NCBI RefSeq assembly: GCF_013255915.1
Contig: NZ_CP053896.1
Span: forward strand, 4,340,001 to 4,404,000
Direction: 5' to 3'
From: Providencia rettgeri
GTDB taxonomy: Bacteria > Pseudomonadota > Gammaproteobacteria > Enterobacterales > Enterobacteriaceae
DNA length: 64,000 bases
This document shows positions 56,534 to 64,000 of the stretch, in pieces. A program made the translations under genes and the position numbers. The notes beneath the pieces were generated by a model. It saw only the letters and a program-made list of their open reading frames with translations, was not told where the DNA came from and did no database searches. Numbering within the stretch: the first letter of the stretch is position 1; every line of letters begins with the position of its first letter.

Positions 56534-56569
56534 TAAATTGTAGCCAGCTCTCTGATATAGGAAGATGTA

Positions 56570-57946
56570 ATGAAGATCATTATTCTAGGTGCTGGGCAAG
56601 TTGGCGGAACGCTTGCTGAAAATTTAGTTGATGAGAACAATGATATTACCGTCGTTGATACCGATGCTGATCGGTTACGTCAATTACAGGATCAATTCGA
56701 TCTTCGAGTGGTAAATGGTCATGGCTCTCACCCTAGAGTGCTTCGAGATGCAGGCGCAGAAGATGCGGATATGTTAGTAGCCGTTACCAATTCAGATGAA
56801 ACTAACATGATTGCTTGCCAAATTGCATATAGCCTATTTAATACCCCAAATAAAATAGCGCGTATCAGGGCGACAGAATATATCCGTGAAGCTGACAAAT
56901 TGTTTCTGCCTGAACAAATCCCGATTGACTACTTAATATCGCCAGAACAATTAGTTATCGACTATATCTATAAATTAATTCAATACCCTGGCGCCCTTCA
57001 GGTTGTAAACTTTGCAGAAGGCAAAGTTAGCATAGTTGCTGTAAAAGCTTATTATGGCGGCTCACTCGTTGGTAATGCACTATCGAGCTTACGCGAACAC
57101 ATGCCACATATTGATACTCGTGTTGTCGCTATTTTCCGTCAAGATAGACCTATTCGCCCTCAAGGCTCAACAATTATTGAAGCGGGTGATGAGGTTTTTT
57201 TTGTTGCTTCAACACAACATATCCGAGCCGTAATGAGCGAGCTGCAAAGACTAGAAAAGCCATACAAACGTTTGATGATAGTCGGTGGTGGTAACGTCGG
57301 AGCCGGTCTAGCAAGGCGACTAGAAAAAGATTACAGCGTGAAACTTATTGAGCGAAACCAGAAGCGTGCAACAGAACTTGCTGAGTTACTGCATGATACC
57401 ATTGTATTTTATGGCGATGCATCCGACCAAGAACTACTCACAGAAGAACATATTGAGCAAATGGATGTTTTTATTGCCCTAACAAATGATGATGAAGCTA
57501 ATATTATGTCTGCTATGTTAGCAAAAAAAATGGGGGCTAAAAAAGCAATGGTTCTTATACAACGCTCTGCATACGTTGAACTCGTTCAAGGTGGGGTGAT
57601 TGATATTGCGATTTCACCTCAACAGGCAACTATTTCTGCTTTATTAAGCCATGTTAGAAAAGCGGATATAGTCAATGTTTCATCTTTAAGAAGAGGCGTT
57701 GCGGAAGCTATTGAGGCAATTGCACACGGTGATGAAAATACGTCAAAAGTTGTTGGCAAAAAAATATCTGAAATTAAACTTCCTCCTGGAACTATTATTG
57801 GTGCAATTGTTCGTGAAGAAGAAGTCATTATAGCTAGTGATTACCATATAATTGAACAAGGTGACCATGTCATTATGTTTATTACAGATAAAAAGTATGT
57901 ACCCGAAGTTGAAAAATTATTTCAACCAAGTCCATTCTTTTTATAA
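56570..57946 (+). CDS. trkA: Trk potassium uptake system NAD-binding protein TrkA
   Basis: Cytoplasmic gating subunit for the TrkG/TrkH potassium channels. 458 residues in two tandem RCK modules, each with a Rossmann motif: [17 protein letters not shown] at the N-terminus and [17 protein letters not shown] near residue 235, and TrkA-C domains after each. Last gene of the def group, as in E. coli. Confidence 0.97.
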   Translation: MKIIILGAGQVGGTLAENLVDENNDITVVDTDADRLRQLQDQFDLRVVNGHGSHPRVLRDAGAEDADMLVAVTNSDETNMIACQIAYSLFNTPNKIARIRATEYIREADKLFLPEQIPIDYLISPEQLVIDYIYKLIQYPGALQVVNFAEGKVSIVAVKAYYGGSLVGNALSSLREHMPHIDTRVVAIFRQDRPIRPQGSTIIEAGDEVFFVASTQHIRAVMSELQRLEKPYKRLMIVGGGNVGAGLARRLEKDYSVKLIERNQKRATELAELLHDTIVFYGDASDQELLTEEHIEQMDVFIALTNDDEANIMSAMLAKKMGAKKAMVLIQRSAYVELVQGGVIDIAISPQQATISALLSHVRKADIVNVSSLRRGVAEAIEAIAHGDENTSKVVGKKISEIKLPPGTIIGAIVREEEVIIASDYHIIEQGDHVIMFITDKKYVPEVEKLFQPSPFFL

Positions 57947-58051
57947 AAATAAAAATAGTAAATATTTGTAGCTTAATAATTTTAGCGACTATAATTTGTT
58001 AACCTAATACATGTTTTGTTTCAATTGAGTTATTTATTAAGGGGTCGTCTA

Positions 58052-58462
58052 ATGAGCTTTTTAAAAGATTTCCGCGAATTTGCTATGAAGGGCAATGTAG
58101 TGGATATGGCAGTTGGTATTATTATTGGTGCTGCATTTGGTAAAATTGTATCTTCATTAGTTGCTGATGTCATTATGCCTCCGCTAGGTTTACTAATCGG
58201 AGGTGTTGATTTCAAATCATTCAGCGTAGTATTAAAAGAAGCACAAGGTGATTTACCAGCAGTAGTACTAAATTATGGTATGTTTATACAAACCGTTTTT
58301 GACTTCGTTATTGTTGCGTTCGCTATCTTTATGGCAATTAAGGTCATGAATAAAGTTCGCCGTGAAAAAGAAGCCGCACCAGCAGAGCCAGCCCCACCAT
58401 CTAAAGAAGAAGTTCTGTTATCAGAAATTCGTGATCTTTTAAAAGAACAAAATAAAAATTAA
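58052..58462 (+). CDS. mscL: Large-conductance mechanosensitive channel MscL
   Basis: Inner-membrane pentamer that opens on osmotic downshock. 136 residues: N-terminal amphipathic [17 protein letters not shown]1 ([22 protein letters not shown]), periplasmic loop, TM2 ([20 protein letters not shown]), and a charged C-terminal helix bundle ([18 protein letters not shown]). The ATG at 58052 is set by AAGGGG 9 bases upstream and by homology. The stop abuts the convergent arfA stop. Confidence 0.96.
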   Translation: MSFLKDFREFAMKGNVVDMAVGIIIGAAFGKIVSSLVADVIMPPLGLLIGGVDFKSFSVVLKEAQGDLPAVVLNYGMFIQTVFDFVIVAFAIFMAIKVMNKVRREKEAAPAEPAPPSKEEVLLSEIRDLLKEQNKN

Positions 58463-58663
58463 CTAAAAGGCCAGTGGTAATAAGTAAATAAACCTATTAC
58501 CGCTGGCCTCCCAGTTAACTGACTTCTTATTTTTTTCTTTTCTTGTGTAACTGCCTTTTCCTTTTTTATTTTTTTCAACTCTTTGGCGAAATAGTGGGTC
58601 ATGTAGTAATGCTTCAATCGCATTATCTTTAATCTCACCACGTTTATGTTGATATTTACTCAT
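58463..58663 (-). CDS. arfA: Alternative ribosome-rescue factor ArfA
   Basis: Rescues ribosomes stalled on non-stop mRNA by recruiting RF2; a back-up for tmRNA. 66 codons: [21 protein letters not shown] and [18 protein letters not shown] match E. coli ArfA closely; the C-terminal part (about 52-65) is encoded by a strong hairpin, and the TAG stop lies just past it. In the known scheme, RNase III cleavage or termination in that hairpin makes a non-stop arfA mRNA, so ArfA is made only when tmRNA fails. GAGGG precedes the ATG. Confidence 0.95.
   Translation of the reverse strand: MSKYQHKRGEIKDNAIEALLHDPLFRQRVEKNKKGKGSYTRKEKNKKSVNWEASGNRFIYLLPLAF
58465..58509 (-). terminator. Hairpin at the arfA 3' end, inside the ORF
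   Basis: AGGCCAGTGGTAATA (58468-58482) pairs with TATTACCGCTGGCCT (58495-58509), 15 bp with one G-U type pair, loop 12. On the minus strand it is followed by TTTTAGTTAATTTTT; the stop TAG is inside that tract. It can act as terminator or RNase III substrate for arfA and may also cap the mscL mRNA. Confidence 0.85.
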
Positions 58664-58696
58664 GATATACCCTCATATAATTAGCAGATTGTATAA

Positions 58697-59119
58697 TTAA
58701 TAAACTTTAGATGCACCTTTTTCTAATATTTCCATAATGGAGCAATAGGTTGTCGCATGTTCTTCTCCACAACATGCTGAACTTAACATCTTCAGCGAAT
58801 CGCGCATAATAATAAGCTCTTGTATCTTTTTTTCAACTTCAAGTAATCTGAGATCAACAATCTGTTTAGATTCTTGGCAGGTATGATGTTCAGGATCCAC
58901 TCGTATTGAAAGTAGTTCAGTGATAGCTTCTAAAGTAAAACCTAACTGTTTTGCATAACGAATAAAACGCAGTCGCTGTAGGTCTTGTTCCGTAAATAAC
59001 CGATACCCGCCTTCTGTTCTTTCTTTATGTCCCATCAAACCTTGTTTTTCATAAAAACGAATCGTATCAGGCGTCACATCTGCTAGCCTAGCAAGTTCAC
59101 CTATCTTATACATGCTCAT
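58697..59119 (-). CDS. zntR: Zn(II)-responsive MerR-family regulator ZntR
   Basis: Activates the zinc exporter gene zntA. 140 residues: MerR HTH (YKIGELARLADVTPDTIRFYEKQGLM), long dimer helix, and the zinc-binding Cys/His set (DPEHHTCQES and SACCGEEHATTYCS). The ATG at 59119 (MSMYKIG) is favoured by AGG(T) 8 bases upstream; an ATG two codons later matches the E. coli start. In E. coli yhdN lies between it and rplQ; here it is missing. Confidence 0.95.
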   Translation of the reverse strand: MSMYKIGELARLADVTPDTIRFYEKQGLMGHKERTEGGYRLFTEQDLQRLRFIRYAKQLGFTLEAITELLSIRVDPEHHTCQESKQIVDLRLLEVEKKIQELIIMRDSLKMLSSACCGEEHATTYCSIMEILEKGASKVY

Positions 59120-59198
59120 AATACTTACCTGTAAATATGGGTTAACCACGAAAAAATCAAGGGAATAAATTTATTTGAAGAAGTAAGAATAGCAGGTA

Positions 59199-59227
59199 CA
59201 AAAAAACCGGGCAAATATACCCGGTTT
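59199..59227 (-). terminator. Alpha operon terminator
   Basis: AAACCGGG with CCCGGTTT and a run of seven T on the minus strand, 20 bp after the rplQ stop. Confidence 0.9.
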
Positions 59228-59246
59228 TCTTGAAAGCGACAGCAGA

Positions 59247-59657
<411 letters not shown>

Positions 59658-59670
59658 TTAACCTGTGATC

Positions 59671-60660
59671 TTAATCATCAGCAATACTTGCTGGTGGCCA
59701 ATTTTCTAAGCGCATGCCCAGAGAAAGACCACGAGATGCCAAGACGTCCTTAATTTCAGTAAGAGATTTCTTACCAAGATTCGGAGTTTTAAGCAACTCA
59801 ACTTCTGTACGCTGTACCAGATCACCGATGTAGTGGATAGCTTCTGCTTTGAGGCAGTTAGCAGAGCGGACAGTCAATTCCAGATCGTCAACTGGGCGCA
59901 ATAAGATAGGATCGAATTCTGGTTTTTCTTCTTTAACTTCAGGCTGACGTACATCACGTAAGTCAACAAAAGCTTCAAGTTGTTCAGCCAGAATGGTTGC
60001 CGCACGGCGAATCGCCTCTTCAGGATCGATTGTACCGTTAGTTTCCATTTCAATAACTAACTTATCCAAGTCTGTACGTTGCTCAACACGAGCTGCTTCA
60101 ACATTGTAGGCAATACGCTCTACTGGGCTGTAGCAAGCATCGACTAACAAACGACCGATTGGGCGCTCATCTTCTTCCGAATGAACTCGGGCAGAAGCCG
60201 GCACATAACCACGACCACGCTGTACTTTAATTCGCATATTAATAGATGCGCTTTCGTCAGTCAGGTGGCAGATGATGTGCTGTGGCTTGACGATTTCGAC
60301 ATCACCATCATGGATGATGTCGGCTGCAGTCACAGGGCCAATGCCAGATTTATTCAAGGTTAAAATAACTTCATCTTTCCCCTGAACTTTTACCGCCAGC
60401 CCTTTCAGGTTGAGGAGAATCTCCAGGATATCTTCCTGTACACCTTCTTTGGTGCTGTACTCATGCAGTACACCATCAATCTCAACCTCTGTCACCGCAC
60501 AACCCGGCATAGACGAAAGCAGAATACGGCGCAGTGCGTTACCAAGAGTATGGCCAAAGCCACGCTCTAAAGGCTCAAGGGTCACCTTAGCGTGCGTCGA
60601 ACTCACTTGCTCGATATCTACCAGGCGCGGTTTTAGAAACTCTGTCACAGAACCCTGCAT
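59671..60660 (-). CDS. rpoA: RNA polymerase alpha subunit
   Basis: 329 residues as in E. coli. N-terminal dimerisation domain ([25 protein letters not shown]), linker, and C-terminal domain (about 245-329) with the UP-element and activator contacts in [20 protein letters not shown] and [20 protein letters not shown]. Between rpsD and rplQ in the alpha operon. Confidence 0.99.
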   Translation of the reverse strand: MQGSVTEFLKPRLVDIEQVSSTHAKVTLEPLERGFGHTLGNALRRILLSSMPGCAVTEVEIDGVLHEYSTKEGVQEDILEILLNLKGLAVKVQGKDEVILTLNKSGIGPVTAADIIHDGDVEIVKPQHIICHLTDESASINMRIKVQRGRGYVPASARVHSEEDERPIGRLLVDACYSPVERIAYNVEAARVEQRTDLDKLVIEMETNGTIDPEEAIRRAATILAEQLEAFVDLRDVRQPEVKEEKPEFDPILLRPVDDLELTVRSANCLKAEAIHYIGDLVQRTEVELLKTPNLGKKSLTEIKDVLASRGLSLGMRLENWPPASIADD

Positions 60661-60685
60661 TGTGTCCTCTCTTTGGTGCTAAGCT

Positions 60686-61324
<639 letters not shown>

Positions 61325-61343
61325 CTAAAAAAAACGAAACGTA

Positions 61344-61736
<393 letters not shown>

Positions 61737-61749
61737 TCAATACCCCGAC

Positions 61750-62106
61750 TTATTTCTTGATCGGCTTACGCGGACCCTTACGGGTACGAGCGTTAGTCTT
61801 AGTACGCTGTCCGCGCACAGGAAGACCACGACGATGACGTAAACCACGGTAACATCCAAGGTCCATCAGACGCTTGATGCTCAGGGTAATTTCACGACGT
61901 AAGTCACCTTCTACAACGTATTTAGCAACTTCGTCACGCAGCTTGTCGATTTGTTCTTCAGACAGCTCACTGATCTTAACATTTTCAGCAATACCAGTTG
62001 CTTCACAGATAGCCTGTGAACGAGTTTTGCCGATACCGAAAATCGATGTTAAAGCGATTACAGTATGTTTATGATCAGGAATGTTAATGCCTGCTATACG
62101 GGCCAC
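61750..62106 (-). CDS. rpsM: 30S ribosomal protein S13
   Basis: 118 residues, [27 protein letters not shown]-terminal basic tail [20 protein letters not shown]. The start codon is GTG at 62106, inside the S4-controlled pseudoknot leader, with AGGAG 7 bases upstream. First gene of the alpha operon. Confidence 0.98.
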   Translation of the reverse strand: MARIAGINIPDHKHTVIALTSIFGIGKTRSQAICEATGIAENVKISELSEEQIDKLRDEVAKYVVEGDLRREITLSIKRLMDLGCYRGLRHRRGLPVRGQRTKTNARTRKGPRKPIKK

Positions 62107-62182
62107 TATGCACTCCTAAGTTAAAATATACATTACTGTGCTGAAAAGCCCGTTTTCAGGATACTCAAACAATAATGTATCT
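62096..62182 (-). promoter_or_regulatory. Alpha operon ribosome-binding-site pseudoknot (S4 target)
   Basis: On the minus strand ATACATTA and TAATGTAT form the outer stem around TGAGTATCCTGAAAACGGGC and CTTTTCAGCAC, then AGGAGTGCATAGTGG. This matches the E. coli alpha leader (Rfam Alpha_RBS) almost throughout. S4 traps the 30S subunit on this fold and shuts off rpsM translation. Confidence 0.9.
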
Positions 62183-62186
62183 TAGA

Positions 62187-62218
62187 TAAAAAAGATTGGC
62201 TGGCTAATTTAGCCAGCT
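62187..62218 (-). terminator. Terminator-like hairpin between rpmJ and rpsM
   Basis: GCTGGCTA-AAT-TAGCCAGC on the minus strand, then CAATCTTTTTTAT. It lies 34 bp after the rpmJ stop, and the same element is found in E. coli. It probably ends a fraction of spc operon transcripts before the alpha operon. Confidence 0.8.
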
Positions 62219-62251
62219 CAACCCAACTTTGCAAGAAAAAAATGCTTTTTC

Positions 62252-62368
62252 TTAACCTTGACGTTGTTTATGTCTTGGTTCAACACTACAAATTACACGA
62301 ACGCTACCATTGCGACGAATAATTTTGCAGTTACGGCATAATTTCTTGACGGAAGCACGAACTTTCAT
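62252..62368 (-). CDS. rpmJ: 50S ribosomal protein L36
   Basis: 38 residues, [21 protein letters not shown], with the zinc ligands C11, C14, C27 and H33 all present, so this is the zinc-binding paralogue. Too short to be found by length alone; identified by reading the gap between secY and rpsM. Start ATG with CGGAG upstream. Confidence 0.97.
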   Translation of the reverse strand: MKVRASVKKLCRNCKIIRRNGSVRVICSVEPRHKQRQG

Positions 62369-62414
62369 TTTTACTCTCCGTAACTTCTAAGCAAACCATA
62401 ATCACACTAAATGA

Positions 62415-63740
62415 TTACTTACCTTTCAGGTTTGCTTTCTTCAATGCAGACTCATACTGACTTGACATCATCAGAGTTTGCACTTGAGCCATAAAGTCCA
62501 TGATAACGACAACCACGATTAAGAGGGAAGTACCACCAAAATAGAAAGGTACTTTCATTGCGTCACGCATGAACTCCGGGATTAGGCAGATGAAGGTAAT
62601 ATATAATGCGCCAACTAATGTTAAGCGAGTCATTACCTTATCAATGTACTTGGCCGTTTGCTCTCCCGGACGAATTCCTGGTACAAATGCACCGGACTTC
62701 TTCAGGTTATCTGCTGTTTCTCTCGGGTTGAAAACCAACGCCGTATAGAAGAAACAGAAGAAGATGATCGCAGATGCATAAAGTAACACATATAACGGTT
62801 GACCAGGCTGTAAATACATAGAAATTGTAGTCAGCCAGTCCCAGCCAGTTCCATCACCAAACCAAGAAGCTATTGTACCCGGGAATAGTATGATACTGGA
62901 AGCAAAAATTGCAGGAATTACACCCGCCATATTCACTTTTAACGGTAAATGTGTACTTTGTGCTGCGTAAACACGGCGACCTTGCTGACGTTTAGCGTAA
63001 TTAACGACGATACGACGTTGACCACGTTCCATAAACACAACAAAGAATGTAACCGCGAATACTAACACCGCAACCAACAGCAACAGGAGGAAGTGCAGAT
63101 CGCCTTGCCGAGCTTGCTCGATGGTATGGCCAATAGCCGGCGGTAATCCCGCAACAATACCAGCGAAGATAATGATAGAAATACCGTTACCGATACCTCT
63201 TTCAGTTATCTGCTCACCTAACCACATAAGGAACATAGTCCCCGTGACCAAGCTAACAACAGCCGTAAAGTAGAACGGGAGACCCGGATCAATAACTAAC
63301 CCTTGCATCCCTGGCATATTCGGTAGACCCATTGCAATACCAATAGATTGGAATATTGCTAATACCAGAGTACCCCAACGAGTATATTGGCTTATCTTCC
63401 GACGACCTGCTTCTCCTTCCTTCTTAATCTCTGCTAACCGTGGATTAACCACTGATAATAATTGGATGATAATCGATGCCGAAATATACGGCATGATACC
63501 CAAAGCAAAGATAGAAGCACGGCTAAGAGCACCACCAGAGAACATGTTAAACATTTCAATGATGGTGCCTTGTTGCTGTTCGAGCAATTTGGCAAGCACA
63601 GTGGCATCAATACCAGGGATTGGAATAAAAGAACCAATTCGGAAAACAATTAGCGCACCAATTACAAACAAAAGTCTGCGTTTAAGTTCGCCAGCTCCAC
63701 CCTTGGCACTTTGAAAATCTAATCCTGGTTGTTTAGCCAT
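62415..63740 (-). CDS. secY: Protein translocase subunit SecY
   Basis: Channel subunit of the SecYEG translocon, inner membrane, 10 TM segments. 441 residues; [23 protein letters not shown], the plug/TM2a stretch [32 protein letters not shown], and the C-terminal cytoplasmic loop [24 protein letters not shown]. Between rplO and rpmJ in the spc operon. Confidence 0.98.
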   Translation of the reverse strand: MAKQPGLDFQSAKGGAGELKRRLLFVIGALIVFRIGSFIPIPGIDATVLAKLLEQQQGTIIEMFNMFSGGALSRASIFALGIMPYISASIIIQLLSVVNPRLAEIKKEGEAGRRKISQYTRWGTLVLAIFQSIGIAMGLPNMPGMQGLVIDPGLPFYFTAVVSLVTGTMFLMWLGEQITERGIGNGISIIIFAGIVAGLPPAIGHTIEQARQGDLHFLLLLLVAVLVFAVTFFVVFMERGQRRIVVNYAKRQQGRRVYAAQSTHLPLKVNMAGVIPAIFASSIILFPGTIASWFGDGTGWDWLTTISMYLQPGQPLYVLLYASAIIFFCFFYTALVFNPRETADNLKKSGAFVPGIRPGEQTAKYIDKVMTRLTLVGALYITFICLIPEFMRDAMKVPFYFGGTSLLIVVVVIMDFMAQVQTLMMSSQYESALKKANLKGK

Positions 63741-63747
63741 CTGTCAC

Positions 63748-64000
63748 TTATTCCTCAATTTTACCGCCGGCAGCTTCGATTGCAGCGCGAGCACCTTTAG
63801 TAACACGAAGGCCACGTACAGTAACTGCACGGTTCACTTCGCCAGACAGAATAACTTTCGCATATTCAATCTGGATGCCAACAACGTTCGCGGCTTTCAG
63901 TGCGTTCAGATCAATAACATCGCCTTCAACAGCAGCAAAATCAGACAGACGAATCTCTGCAGTGATCATTGCTTTGCGTGAAGTGAAGCCGAATTTCGGC
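63748..64000 (-). CDS. rplO: 50S ribosomal protein L15, C-terminal part (cut by window edge)
   Basis: About 83 C-terminal codons are visible: [20 protein letters not shown] and on to [20 protein letters not shown] (ending GKIEE), the uL15 C-terminus. The frame continues past the right edge. It stops 7 bp before secY, as in the spc operon. Confidence 0.97.
   Translation of the reverse strand, partial: PKFGFTSRKAMITAEIRLSDFAAVEGDVIDLNALKAANVVGIQIEYAKVILSGEVNRAVTVRGLRVTKGARAAIEAAGGKIEE

Noticed and set aside
58459-58641. 60-codon minus-strand frame overlapping arfA
   Set aside because: It is in a different frame within arfA; the ArfA frame matches the family closely.

Overview
The window is 64 kb of core chromosome from an AT-rich enterobacterium of the Morganellaceae, most likely Providencia. 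The case rests on protein sequences very close to, but distinct from, E. coli orthologues, E. coli-like operon order, the class of rRNA/tRNA genes and ERIC-type repeats. The genus is an inference; no database search was run. I see no prophage, insertion sequence, CRISPR array, plasmid gene or island, and no convincing undescribed multi-gene system.

Layout. 1-6.4 kb: 5' part of cyaA (minus, TTG start, CRP operator), then the divergent hemCDXY heme operon and an unrecognised two-TM small protein. 6.4-7.7 kb: the sRNA GlmZ (minus) with a sigma-54 promoter and three GlrR-type upstream sites, a decayed ERIC, and the argX-hisR-leuT-proM tRNA operon. 7.8-22.4 kb: yifK and the full enterobacterial common antigen operon wecA-wzzE-wecB-wecC-rffG-rffH-wecD-wecE-wzxE-wecF-wzyE-wecG, read leftward with frequent stop/start overlaps. 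23-30.3 kb: rho, trxA, rhlB-gppA, rep. 30.4-39.7 kb: the isoleucine-valine cluster, with ilvC and its divergent regulator ilvY, then ilvLGMEDA with leader peptide and attenuator; ilvG is intact. 40.2-43.1 kb: yifB (comM), maoP, hdfR. 43.6-49.5 kb: a complete rRNA operon on the minus strand (P1, P2, boxA, 16S, tRNA-Glu, 23S, 5S, tRNA-Asp, tRNA-Trp). 49.7-58.5 kb: yrdA, yrdB-aroE-tsaC-yrdD-dprA, def-fmt-rsmB-trkA, mscL. 58.5-64 kb: arfA, zntR and the alpha operon (rpsM-rpsK-rpsD-rpoA-rplQ) with its S4-responsive leader, then rpmJ, secY and the C-terminal part of rplO, cut by the window edge.

How the parts work together: the wec genes make UDP-ManNAcA and TDP-Fuc4NAc, build the lipid-linked trisaccharide on WecA's product, flip it (WzxE) and polymerise it (WzyE, WzzE). 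The ilv genes carry threonine and pyruvate to branched-chain amino acids under attenuation (ilvL) and inducer control (IlvY). def-fmt-rsmB and the ribosomal genes serve translation. HemCD turn porphobilinogen into uroporphyrinogen III.

The most notable points are: the rRNA operon joins two neighbourhoods that lie apart in E. coli (hdfR side of rrnC, yrdA side of rrnD); the arfA stop codon lies right at the base of a hairpin encoded in its own ORF, as in the non-stop mRNA scheme; GlmZ has well-preserved sigma-54/GlrR control; a TAG-interrupted mini-ORF precedes wecA; and several E. coli neighbours (aslAB, ppiC, smg, yhdN) are absent from their usual slots.
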